Shown: positions 24,510 through 32,310 of the stretch, in pieces | Numbering within the stretch: position 1 is the stretch's first letter | Layout: each line of letters starts with the position of its first letter | Source: Bifidobacteriaceae bacterium | GTDB taxonomy: Bacteria > Actinomycetota > Actinomycetes > Actinomycetales > WQXJ01 | Length of the DNA stretch: 36,506 nt | Reading direction: 5' to 3' | Assembly: GCA_031268215.1 (NCBI GenBank) | Contig: JAIRXP010000082.1 | Span: 1 to 36,506, forward strand | Program-made: the position numbers and the translations under genes | Notes under the pieces: model-generated | What the model was told of the DNA's origin: nothing | Databases searched by the model: none | Seen by the model: only the letters and a program-made list of their open reading frames with translations

Positions 24510-25487
24510 ATGCGTAGGAAAACAACAATCGCGATAGCGCTCTGCGCCGTGCTGGCAGCCTCACTGGCCGCCTGTACACAGGAGGGCGACGACAAGCCCA
24601 GTCCCAAGGCGGATGGCAGCAAAGATGTCACCGTCTGCATGGCCAGCTTCACGCTGGGCGGGCCGTACTTTGTCGGCATGGAACAAACTGTGACCAAGAA
24701 CGGCAAGGAAGCCGGCGCCAAGGTCATCGCCTCCAACGCGGATGGCGATGCCGCCAAACTGCAATCGAACATTGAAGACTGCGTCACCCAGCAGGTCGAC
24801 GGCATCATTATCTCCGGCGGCCCCCTCAACGATTTCCCTGAGGGACTGCAAGCGGCCGAAGAAGCCAACATTCCGGTGGTGCTGGTGGACCGGTTGTTCT
24901 CATCTCCCAACTTCGCCTCATGGGTTGGGCCGGACAACGAACAGCTTGGTAAGCAGGACGGCGAATACCTGGTAGCGAACCTGCCTGAGGGTGGCCGTGT
25001 GATCGTCATCAAAGGCGGCGAGGCGGACAACACGATTGGGATCGCCAGAACCCAAGGTGTGACGGACGCCCTGACGGCGGCCGGCAAGTTCGAGGTCACA
25101 GTGGCGCCGGACTTCGGTGGCTGGTCCTCTGATGGTGGCCAGACGGCGATGGAAAACATGCTCTCGCAGCATGCTGACATTGTCGCTGTGTTCTGCGAGA
25201 ACGACGCGATGTGCCTGGGCGCACAGACCGCCGCTGAGGACGCCGGCCGCTCCGCGGAAATGATCTTCGCTGGTGTCGATGGCCAGAATGAGGCCATCCA
25301 AGCGATCTTGGCGAACGGCAACTACAAGATCACCGGTTACAACGACGCCACGGTAATCGGCGCGCTCGGTATTGAGGCCCTGCTGAAGGTCATTGATGGC
25401 AAGACTGTGGACAAGGAACAGAAGATCGACTCTCCGGCCATCACGATCGACAACGCGGAAGAGTACAAGGACGCTGGAATCTACTGA
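24510..25487 (+). CDS. Sugar-binding lipoprotein of the ABC importer
   Basis: This is a 325-residue periplasmic-binding-protein-like lipoprotein (peripla_BP_4, RbsB type). The signal peptide ends in the lipobox LAAC, lipidated at C22, and a Lys/Pro/Ser linker follows. The two-lobe fold starts at VTVCMASFTLGGPYFVGMEQ and includes NIEDCVTQQVDGIIISGG, IPVVLVDR, FGGWSSDGG, FCENDAMCLGA and FAGVDGQ. It begins 56 bp after the permease with AAGGAGA 7 nt before ATG 24510, which allows the higher expression usual for binding proteins. A double hairpin terminator follows. Confidence 0.93.
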   Translation: MRRKTTIAIALCAVLAASLAACTQEGDDKPSPKADGSKDVTVCMASFTLGGPYFVGMEQTVTKNGKEAGAKVIASNADGDAAKLQSNIEDCVTQQVDGIIISGGPLNDFPEGLQAAEEANIPVVLVDRLFSSPNFASWVGPDNEQLGKQDGEYLVANLPEGGRVIVIKGGEADNTIGIARTQGVTDALTAAGKFEVTVAPDFGGWSSDGGQTAMENMLSQHADIVAVFCENDAMCLGAQTAAEDAGRSAEMIFAGVDGQNEAIQAILANGNYKITGYNDATVIGALGIEALLKVIDGKTVDKEQKIDSPAITIDNAEEYKDAGIY

Positions 25488-25542
25488 CGCCGACCGGTAG
25501 GGTCCCGGGCCAGAAACTCGGGTCAGGGGCAAAGTAGATAAC

Positions 25543-25606
25543 AGCGGTTACGGCGGGCAACCGCTGAGCGCCCTGGGAGCCTGTTCTCCAGTAGGCCCCC
25601 AGGGCG
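25543..25606 (+). terminator. Tandem hairpins ending the sugar operon
   Basis: The first stem AGCGGTT/AACCGCT spans 25543-25565. The second, CGCCCTGGG (25569-25577) with CCCAGGGCG (25598-25606), has extra GCC/GGC pairing inside and is followed by TTTC. The pair lies 55-120 bp after the binding-protein stop and before uraA. Confidence 0.75.
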
Positions 25607-25736
25607 TTTCGCTGCCAAGTGTGATCCCCGAGCCGCCCAACGGTGACAGATCCGGTGCGGGGAGTCTGTTGGACCGCGAGCAGACACTAGTGTTCTGCGG
25701 TGGAAGGTTCAGTCATTGCCAAGAAGGTGGTATCCG

Positions 25737-27011
25737 ATGGCGCTCTGGAAGTTGTACGGCGACGGCAAGACGATCCCCGCAGGACAGGTGGTGGGACCGG
25801 ATGAACGTCTGAGCTGGCCCAGGACGCTGGGCATTGGAGCCCAACACCTCTTTGCCATGTTTGGCGCGACGTTCCTGGTACCGATCCTGACCGGATTCCC
25901 ACCGGCCACCACTCTCTTCTTCAGTGCCATTGGCACCGCACTGTTCCTGATCCTGACCCGCAACCAGCTCCCCTCCTACCTGGGGTCCAGCTTCGCCTTC
26001 ATCGCGCCAATTCTGGCCGCCAAGACCGAATCCATGGGTGTGGCGCTGTTTGGCGTGCTGTGCGCCGGCCTGCTCTTGGCAGTGGTCGGAATGGTGGTAC
26101 AGGTGGCTGGTTCAGGTTGGCTCGACGCCTTCATGCCGCCGGTGATGACCGGCACCATTGTGATGCTGATTGGTTTCAATCTGGCGGCATCGGCCTGGGG
26201 GCAGGTTGACGAACACGGCGATCCAACCGGCGGATTCCGGATGGCGCCGCTCACCGCCTGGATCACCGTGATCGCGGTTGTCCTGGTCACAGTCCTGTTC
26301 AAGGGCATTCTGGGGCGGCTATCAATCCTCCTAGGCGTGCTGGTGGGGTATGCCGCTGCCGTGATCCAGGGCCAGGTTGACTTCACCGAAGTCGGGAAAG
26401 CACCCTGGTTTGGCTTGCCTCCCTTCACCACTCCGGAACCGGATTTCAACGTCCTCGTTATGTTCCTGCCAGTGGTCCTGGTACTGATCGCGGAGAACGT
26501 TGGCCACGTCAAATCGGTCGCGCTGATGACCGGCCGCAACTACGACAAGCTGATGGGCCGTGCGCTCCTGGCGGATGGAGTCGCCACCTCCGTCGCGGCT
26601 TTGGGCGGCGGGTCCGGCACCACCACCTACGCGGAGAACATTGGCGTGATGGCGGCCACCAAAATCTATTCCACCGCCGTCTACTGGGTGGCTGCGGGCT
26701 GCGCCCTGGCGCTATCCCTGCTGCCAAAATTCGGCCAGGCCATAGCCACGGTTCCGCCCGGGGTTCTGGGTGGCGCGGGAGTGGTGCTCTACGGCATGAT
26801 TGGCCTGCTTGGAGCCCGGATTTGGGTCGAGAACAAGGTCGATTTCTCGCGCAGCGCCAACCTGATCCCAGCGGCCGCTGCTCTCATTTTGGGGATCGCC
26901 GACGCCACTTTCGTGGTCGGAGACATGAAGCTAACCGGGATCGCGGTGGGAACCATCACCGCCTTCGCGCTCTACCACGCAATGCGCTGGATCGCCCGCC
27001 TGCGAGGCTAA
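25737..27011 (+). CDS. uraA: Uracil:proton symporter (NCS2 family)
   Basis: The 424-residue NCS2 permease has about 14 membrane segments. Key features of UraA-type carriers are present: GAQHLFAMFGATFLVPIL with its histidine near the N-terminus, PVVLVLIAENVGHVKSV with the uracil-contacting glutamate, and the signature GGGSGTTTYAENIGVMAATK. ATG 25737 is preceded by GAAGGTGG with a 6-nt spacer. It stands alone after a terminator. Together with upp at 14186 it provides uracil salvage. Xanthine or other purine transport is less likely given the TTYAEN form. Confidence 0.9.
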   Translation: MALWKLYGDGKTIPAGQVVGPDERLSWPRTLGIGAQHLFAMFGATFLVPILTGFPPATTLFFSAIGTALFLILTRNQLPSYLGSSFAFIAPILAAKTESMGVALFGVLCAGLLLAVVGMVVQVAGSGWLDAFMPPVMTGTIVMLIGFNLAASAWGQVDEHGDPTGGFRMAPLTAWITVIAVVLVTVLFKGILGRLSILLGVLVGYAAAVIQGQVDFTEVGKAPWFGLPPFTTPEPDFNVLVMFLPVVLVLIAENVGHVKSVALMTGRNYDKLMGRALLADGVATSVAALGGGSGTTTYAENIGVMAATKIYSTAVYWVAAGCALALSLLPKFGQAIATVPPGVLGGAGVVLYGMIGLLGARIWVENKVDFSRSANLIPAAAALILGIADATFVVGDMKLTGIAVGTITAFALYHAMRWIARLRG

Positions 27012-27295
27012 TCAATCCCGGGCAGGCTCTTCGCGCGGGATGCGTCGCACGGCGCCGGCATTGGCCGGTCGCTTTGGGCCAGGAATAGTGGGCCTCGGGA
27101 TCAAACTGGGGGGATTGTCACGATTCGGGTCTTTTCTGCGGCACGGCAGGCGCCCCGTTGGTAGAGACCCGCTCGCGCCGGGTCCGGTGGCCGCGAGGCC
27201 TGCGCGAGGCCCGTTCGACGAGTCCTGCTCGACGGCATCGTCTGCTTCAACGGACCGGCCGCAACCCCCATGCGGCGCTAGATCTCCTACCGCCC
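27012..27295. other. Intergenic between convergent uraA and PPTase gene
   Basis: I see no recognisable gene in this 284-bp gap. It includes the likely end of the large minus-strand operon. No clear hairpin with a T-run is visible; imperfect GC-rich complements occur around 27160-27210. Confidence 0.4.
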
Positions 27296-28078
27296 TTAGA
27301 ACCCCCAGGGACGGGCCATCCAGACCCCTTCGAACGATAAGTCGCAGACAAAACTACCCGGCGAGTTCCGCCGATCAAGGGCGACCGCGCACGGCCCCAC
27401 GCACAAGGTCAACAAACAGTCGGCGACAGCCACTTGGGTGAAGGCCACTCGCTGTCCAGGGCACGCCGTGCCCTCGGCCATGAGTACTCCACCATCGCTC
27501 CCTTCCAGGACCGATTGAGCCGCCAAGACGGCCCCAAGCGGTTGGTCCGCCAGCTTGGCGAGGCTCTCCTTCTTCGTCCAGATTCTCCAGAACAGCCTAT
27601 CTTGCGACTCTCCGGGGCCAAGCGCGAACAACAACTCCTGTTCCACGGGAGTGAAGTAGCGCACCACCTGGAGCGGAGTGGCCCGGATTGGTTCCAGGTC
27701 AAGGCCGACAGGAGCGAGGCTTACGGCTGCCGCGGCCCAGCCCCCTGCGTGGGTGATGCTGAAGTGAAGACTAGCTGGCGAGGTAAAGGCCGGTTTTCCC
27801 GAAGACAAAGTGATGTACCGGCAGTCTGCCTCCCTGTAGCCGAAGGCTTGCAACGCGCAATCAAGAGCGATGCTGCCCGCTAGACAATCGCGCCGACCGT
27901 TGGCGGATCGGTGGCGACCGATGCGACTGCGGCGCGCAACAGATACCCCCCGGCAACATTGCGAGAACACACCATCGTCTTCCAGCAGCCCGGCCCGGAC
28001 GACGGCGACATGGACAAGCAACGGCCTCTCAGTTGCCGCGATATTCAGTGTCGCCAGATCAGCTCCTGGTCGAACCAT
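27296..28078 (-). CDS. Sfp-type 4'-phosphopantetheinyl transferase
   Basis: The 260-residue enzyme moves phosphopantetheine from CoA to the serine of a carrier protein. The motifs are GKPAF, LHFSITHAGGW, the Mg-binding VGLDLEPI and FWRIWTKKESLAKL (the W-KE-K helix). ATG 28078 is chosen because the recognisable domain begins just after it; an in-frame extension upstream overlaps the ligase gene and lacks homologous content. It starts 13 bp after the ligase stop, so it is the last gene of the operon and presumably activates the carrier protein encoded at 30006-30263. Confidence 0.87.
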   Translation of the reverse strand: MVRPGADLATLNIAATERPLLVHVAVVRAGLLEDDGVFSQCCRGVSVARRSRIGRHRSANGRRDCLAGSIALDCALQAFGYREADCRYITLSSGKPAFTSPASLHFSITHAGGWAAAAVSLAPVGLDLEPIRATPLQVVRYFTPVEQELLFALGPGESQDRLFWRIWTKKESLAKLADQPLGAVLAAQSVLEGSDGGVLMAEGTACPGQRVAFTQVAVADCLLTLCVGPCAVALDRRNSPGSFVCDLSFEGVWMARPWGF

Positions 28079-28091
28079 CACCGCAAAGTGC

Positions 28092-29723
28092 TCATCCAAC
28101 GGGCCGCGTATAGAGGAATCGTCGAATCTTGCCGAGTGCTGTACGCGCGAAGTCTTGATCAACGAACTCAACCCTCTGAATGCGCTTGTAGGGAGGGAAC
28201 CTCTCATTTGCGGAACGGATCGCGTCACGCACCTTTTCACGCGTGCGCTCGGAATCGGACGCAGCGTCCGTGGTGAGGAACACGTAAGCAATCAGTCCCT
28301 GACGGCCGTTGTCATCAAATCCGTCCACAAGGACCGCCTGGATGTGTTCAAGTCTCTCAAGGACGTCCTCAATTTCCTGGGGAGCCACGTTGTTGCCGTC
28401 GCTCAGGATGATCAGATCCTTACTCCGCCCCTCTACGAAAAGGTAACCGTCCTTGTCGATACGTCCAAGGTCCCCGGTCCTAAACCAACCGTCTTCGGTG
28501 CGGGATAGCGCTGTCTCGGCAGGATCGTCAAGATACTCGCCCATGACAATACGTCCGCTAACACAGATTTCGCCATCGACAACAGTGACCTGACCGAATG
28601 GTTGCACCACCGGGATACCGACCGATCCAACTCGATTCTTCTCCACGGCGTTGCAAGCCACGGCGGGCGAGCACTCCGTTATGCCATAACCCTGCAACAC
28701 CGTTATGCCGAGGTCATCAAAGGCGCCGATGAGTTCATTCCTCAGCGGGGCGCCTCCGCACACGATATATCGCAATTCGCCGCCGAACTGCTGCAGCACG
28801 CTAGCAAACAGCCGTCGACGCAGGTCAACGCGCGCGCGACGCAGAACCCGGCCGAGCCGCAGCCCTCGCCGCATCCGAGCCACCTGTCCGGTCCTCTCTG
28901 CCTCCGACCACAGCCGCCGGTGCATCCCTTCAAGCAGAATCGGGACGGCCACCAGGACAGCTGGTCGAAACAGCACAGCATCCTTCGCCAGGTACCCGGG
29001 CCCCCGACCAAAACAGATCTCAATGCCGCCAAGGAGGGGTGCGAGAATACCGACAGTGACGCCAAACAGGTGATGCGTCGGCAAGACCGCCAGCGTCCGC
29101 CCGCCCTCATCAAGTCCGTTGACCCAACGAATGCACGCGCTCGCATCGCTACAGATGTTGGAGTGGCTCAAGCTCACGATCTTGCTGCTTCCCGTTGTTC
29201 CTGACGTGAACGCCAGGACAGCGGGCAGCGAAGGCTCACCCGCAGCCATCGGGTCTGACAAGGCGGGCGCACCGCCTGCTGCCTTATCACCCCTATCCCG
29301 GAGGGAGCCAAATCCGATAACTTCCGGGCCATCGCCATTCGCCCGGGCGAAATCGCTCTCGCCGAATTCGTCCTCCGCGCAGATAATCGCTCTAGCGCCG
29401 ACACGCTTCATCATGGCGTCAACATCGCGAGCGCCAAGACCCGCAGCGACCAAGACCGCCGTATTGCCTGAACAGACAATTCCACTGAACGCCAGGAACC
29501 ACGACAACGATGGCTCGCCGACCAGCGCGATACGAACTCCTGTGAACCCGCGCTCTGTCAACGCCGCGCACGCCCGTCGCACCATTGCTCTAAACTCAAT
29601 ATACGACACACTGGAGCAGGCGGTTCGTATCGCCGTGCGGTCGCCGTGAAACTCAGCGGCCGAATCTATTAGCCGCCCGAGAGTTTCAATCCCCTCAAGT
29701 GCCGTCAGTGACCTAAACAGCAC
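28092..29723 (-). CDS. AMP-dependent acyl ligase (fatty acyl-AMP/ACP or CoA ligase)
   Basis: The 543-residue ANL-superfamily adenylating enzyme shows A3 FTSGTTGSSK, A5 YGITECSP, A7 DGWFRTGDLG, A8 GRSKDLIILSDGNNVAPQEIE and the terminal catalytic lysine in RTALGKIRRF. It should activate a carboxylic acid, probably a fatty acid, as acyl-AMP and hand it to a thiol. The partner is likely the carrier protein encoded upstream in the operon. GTG 29723 is chosen because AGAGGAG stands 6 nt upstream; GTG 29726 and an upstream frame to 29810 are possible. The start overlaps the end of the small ORF at 29713-30009. Confidence 0.88.
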   Translation of the reverse strand: MLFRSLTALEGIETLGRLIDSAAEFHGDRTAIRTACSSVSYIEFRAMVRRACAALTERGFTGVRIALVGEPSLSWFLAFSGIVCSGNTAVLVAAGLGARDVDAMMKRVGARAIICAEDEFGESDFARANGDGPEVIGFGSLRDRGDKAAGGAPALSDPMAAGEPSLPAVLAFTSGTTGSSKIVSLSHSNICSDASACIRWVNGLDEGGRTLAVLPTHHLFGVTVGILAPLLGGIEICFGRGPGYLAKDAVLFRPAVLVAVPILLEGMHRRLWSEAERTGQVARMRRGLRLGRVLRRARVDLRRRLFASVLQQFGGELRYIVCGGAPLRNELIGAFDDLGITVLQGYGITECSPAVACNAVEKNRVGSVGIPVVQPFGQVTVVDGEICVSGRIVMGEYLDDPAETALSRTEDGWFRTGDLGRIDKDGYLFVEGRSKDLIILSDGNNVAPQEIEDVLERLEHIQAVLVDGFDDNGRQGLIAYVFLTTDAASDSERTREKVRDAIRSANERFPPYKRIQRVEFVDQDFARTALGKIRRFLYTRPVG

Positions 29724-30009
29724 CACAGACTCCTCTGTGTTCGCAAGTCTCCCCCGTGCTTGCCTTGGCAAACCGGCAAGCACGGGGCCCGGAGACTCTG
29801 ACGTTAGCACCAGACTTCAGGATCTCGCCGTTGCTGGCTTCGAGATACATTGCCAAACCGCGGGGCGGACCGCGCCAGAGCGTTCCACCGACCCCTTGCA
29901 TGCACAGCGCGGTAGATCCGCCGCGTCCGGCGGGCCACGCTTGCCAGTCATCTTCCCAGGGAGGCCTCGCTAGACCAGGCCTGCAGCCCGCTGAATGCCC
30001 CCCGTTCAC
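29713..30009 (-). CDS. Small cysteine-containing ORF between ACP and ligase
   Basis: This is a 98-codon frame beginning with GTG 30009, which overlaps the ACP stop as GTGA and has GGGAGG 7 nt upstream. It ends 11 nt inside the ligase start region. Coupling at both ends and a strong ribosome-binding site argue that it is translated. The product is rich in Gly, Arg and Trp in its first half, then MYLEASNGEILKSGANVRV, and has five cysteines (9, 36, 78, 89, 95). I recognise no family. It could be a small partner protein, a peptide substrate or simply a chance frame. A large hairpin lies within its last third. Confidence 0.45.
   Translation of the reverse strand: MNGGHSAGCRPGLARPPWEDDWQAWPAGRGGSTALCMQGVGGTLWRGPPRGLAMYLEASNGEILKSGANVRVSGPRACRFAKASTGETCEHRGVCGAV
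29746..29797. other. Large hairpin just upstream of the ligase start
   Basis: CCCCGTGCTTGCC (29752-29764) and GGCAAGCACGGGG (29775-29787) are perfect 13-bp arms with a 10-nt loop. AGTCTC (29746-29751) and GAGACT (29792-29797) add six pairs beyond a 4-nt bulge. In the minus-strand message it ends about 10 nt before the ligase Shine-Dalgarno sequence. It could attenuate or stabilise the distal message or act as an internal terminator. Confidence 0.55.
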
Positions 30010-30263
30010 GTGTTGTCCTCCCACGCACCAAGCCTGTCAGCGAAATGCGCCGTCAAGTCCCCCACAGTCTGGACAGTCGCCATTCCCTCCATCGTCACCC
30101 GAACGCCCAGGACCGGCTCCAGGTCGGCCACAATCTCATAGAACTCAAGCGAGTTCATGCCGAGGTCTTCGTACAGCCGCGAATCCCTTTGCACCGCCTC
30201 CGTCTGCCAGCCGTAGTAGGCAGCAATCGCCTGTCTTACTTTCTGCTCCAGGCCGGCCATCAT
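30006..30263 (-). CDS. Acyl carrier protein
   Basis: This is an 85-residue acidic four-helix carrier protein. The phosphopantetheine site is DLGMNSLEF (Ser about residue 38, with Asn in place of the usual Asp before it). Helix 2 follows as EFYEIVADLEPVLGV, and VQTVGDLTAHFADRL forms the last helix. ATG 30263 overlaps the stop of the acyltransferase gene (ATGA). A dedicated carrier with a Sfp-type transferase and acyl ligase in the same operon points to a secondary lipid pathway rather than bulk fatty-acid synthesis. Confidence 0.88.
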   Translation of the reverse strand: MMAGLEQKVRQAIAAYYGWQTEAVQRDSRLYEDLGMNSLEFYEIVADLEPVLGVRVTMEGMATVQTVGDLTAHFADRLGAWEDNT

Positions 30264-30973
30264 TGCGGCCCATTCAACTGCGCACCTGGACCGCCCACAG
30301 CGGACAGTGACTCCTCGCTGCGCCGCTCCGTCAGACCTCTGCCACGCAGCACATCTGTCAGACCCGCTAGGGCGTCAGCCGCCTGCCCCCAAGCTGCAGT
30401 TGGCCTGTGCGGGCTGAGCTGCGTGACTAGCGCAGGTTCAAGAATCACCGGTGCCGTCGACGACCCGAAATGGAACTTCGGTTCGGCCACTGGGCGCAGC
30501 ACGCAACCCAGCCTCACCATCACGTCCATCAGTTTCGTGTCGATCGCAGCCCCCAGAACGTCCACGCCTGCTTCAAAGCGGCTCTGCTCCAACAGCCCCT
30601 GCGCGAGGCTCCATGCCGCCGCCCGCGGGGCACTGGCCACCGCCGCCAGACGGGCGAACTCGAATACCCGGCCGGCCGTTGACCGCGACTTCAGATCCCC
30701 GAGCCGAATGCCGAATTCGGACTCGACTGGCAGTAGTCGACCAGCCGCACCCTTGATGAAGCGGGCCGTACAGACGACTTCACCGTCTCCGTCACGGGCA
30801 ATGGCGACGAGCGAACTCGCCGCCCACCGCTTATCTTCCCTCGACAGATCATCAAAAAGACCTTCCGCTGACGTGAATCGAAAATGCGGGGTATTGAAGT
30901 ATTCGGTCGCGACAAACCGCGTCACCTCCGGCAGGTACTGCCCCCACAGGTATTCGACGTCCGCGATTCTCAT
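30260..30973 (-). CDS. FeeM/LuxI-like N-acyltransferase (GNAT fold)
   Basis: The 237-residue protein resembles the GNAT subset that includes N-acyl amino acid synthase FeeM and acyl-homoserine-lactone synthases. Visible parts are an early FVATEYFNTPHFRF, VAIARDGDGEVVCTARFI, LPVESEFGIRL, then FEFARLAAVASAPRAAAW (the ExxRLAV-type strand) and a C-terminal domain with DTKLMDVMVRLGCVL. Such enzymes take an acyl chain from an acyl-ACP and place it on an amino group. The ACP gene follows with ATGA overlap. AGGAGG is 7 nt before ATG 30973. The acceptor amine is unknown. Family assignment is by pattern, not alignment. Confidence 0.65.
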   Translation of the reverse strand: MRIADVEYLWGQYLPEVTRFVATEYFNTPHFRFTSAEGLFDDLSREDKRWAASSLVAIARDGDGEVVCTARFIKGAAGRLLPVESEFGIRLGDLKSRSTAGRVFEFARLAAVASAPRAAAWSLAQGLLEQSRFEAGVDVLGAAIDTKLMDVMVRLGCVLRPVAEPKFHFGSSTAPVILEPALVTQLSPHRPTAAWGQAADALAGLTDVLRGRGLTERRSEESLSAVGGPGAQLNGPQ

Positions 30974-30975
30974 CC

Positions 30976-32310
30976 TTAGTCCTCCTTCTGTTCTACTGCT
31001 TCTCGTGCTGAAAGTGAAAGGCCGGAGGCCACCGCGGGAATGAGTCGGTTGGAGCAGTACGTATACTCCCTCGAGCCGAATCGAAGCATCGCGCCCCGCG
31101 TCTTCTCGCTGCTATCGCGCAATGTCTGTCTGATAGCCTCCACCGTCGACGAGGTCATGCCAACGCCACCTTCCCGGATTGCCGTGGCGCTGACCTCATC
31201 CCGCCTGATCGCAGCCATCGCCCAAACCCGATTCAGGTCATAAATCATCCGCACGATCGAACCACCAGCGTCGCTGCCGTGGAGGCCGTGCAGCCGCGCG
31301 TTAGGATGCCGGCGCCGTATTTCTCTCACGATGCCTCCGAATCCGTACCGCTGGTATATGCCGGGCTCGAAGAGGACCTCCACCCGATCTGAGAGCCCGC
31401 CATCTTCCAAGGCAGCGCGCAGCATCGCAACCCTGTTCTCCGCCTCATAGAAGGACTGGCCGGTCGGAAAGTAATTCATGTGAAAGTTGCTGTGCCCCGT
31501 CAAGCGGTAGAACCGCATGCCGTCGACGTATCGGTCGATTGTAATGACCCCTTCATCCAGCAGGCCCTGATAGAAGGCTGGAACAACGGTCGGGTGCAGG
31601 TAGACGCGTTCTAGCTGCCGCTTGGCAATGAATTCCCTGAGAATACGCAGATGGCTTGTGTGAACCGGATTGAACGTGCCAAAGAAGACACCGACACCAC
31701 CTCTAGGCGCGATCAAGCTGAGGATGTCCGTCATTCCGCTCCAGAGAGCTCCGATAGTCCCTAAGACCACACCCACGACAACAAAGAGCACTTGGAATAT
31801 CTCATACCCCAGGGCGGCCAGGGCACCCACGATAATGTTGAAGGAAAGCGCAAGAATTACGTTTAGATAGCGATTCCCGATGTTCCGGTTGCCGAGCTCG
31901 ATCATAAGGTACTGAGTCCCCTGCGAGGCCAGCGACATCAAGGCAGTAGCACCCACGGGGCCACCGACGGCCGCGAGATCGCCCGCGTAGATGATCCCAC
32001 CGGTAAGGAGGGCGGCAATGGCGAATCCGTTGAAGGCGCATTGCCAGGCGAACCGCGCGAGCTTGCCCACAAATATGCTCCCCGTGATCCGAATAGCTTT
32101 GGCCTCGAACGTGTCTGACAGACGCACGAAGAACGGAAGGAATACCCCGACGAACGCTGCCACTCCCACCAACCACGGGCTTTCCCATTCGCCCGTCGGA
32201 ATGCCGTAGGAGAGGTACATGACCAGACCCATCAGAAGACCGAGGCGAGTGAAGAAGTTCTTCAGGTATTCCGTTACCACGGCCCCTGCCACCTTGCTAC
32301 CAGCCATCAT
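30976..32310 (-). CDS. Membrane domain fused to NadD-like nucleotidyltransferase
   Basis: The 444-residue protein has two parts. Residues 1-200 hold about five or six hydrophobic segments (near 22-36, 46-62, 92-110, 120-132, 150-168, 172-192). Residues 205-444 form a cytidylyltransferase-like domain with GVFFGTFNPVHTSHLRI, where the HxxH nucleotide motif is H217/H220. GSD follows at about 345-347, and SATAIRE (374-380) corresponds to the ISxTxIR motif of NadD and relatives. The C-terminal domain should adenylylate or cytidylylate a phosphate- or phosphonate-bearing substrate at the membrane. ATG 32310 overlaps the permease stop. I know no described family with this fusion. The substrate is unknown. 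Confidence 0.75.
   Translation of the reverse strand: MMAGSKVAGAVVTEYLKNFFTRLGLLMGLVMYLSYGIPTGEWESPWLVGVAAFVGVFLPFFVRLSDTFEAKAIRITGSIFVGKLARFAWQCAFNGFAIAALLTGGIIYAGDLAAVGGPVGATALMSLASQGTQYLMIELGNRNIGNRYLNVILALSFNIIVGALAALGYEIFQVLFVVVGVVLGTIGALWSGMTDILSLIAPRGGVGVFFGTFNPVHTSHLRILREFIAKRQLERVYLHPTVVPAFYQGLLDEGVITIDRYVDGMRFYRLTGHSNFHMNYFPTGQSFYEAENRVAMLRAALEDGGLSDRVEVLFEPGIYQRYGFGGIVREIRRRHPNARLHGLHGSDAGGSIVRMIYDLNRVWAMAAIRRDEVSATAIREGGVGMTSSTVEAIRQTLRDSSEKTRGAMLRFGSREYTYCSNRLIPAVASGLSLSAREAVEQKED

Noticed and set aside
25488..25736. Riboswitch before uraA
   Set aside because: The hairpins are explained as a tandem terminator of the preceding operon; no known riboswitch core was seen.
27040..27441. 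133-codon plus-strand frame overlapping the PPTase gene end
   Set aside because: It is a shadow of the PPTase coding strand in its second half and has no recognisable content in the first half.
28079..28291. N-terminal extension of the PPTase
   Set aside because: It overlaps the 3' end of the ligase gene on the same strand in another frame and adds no PPTase motif.
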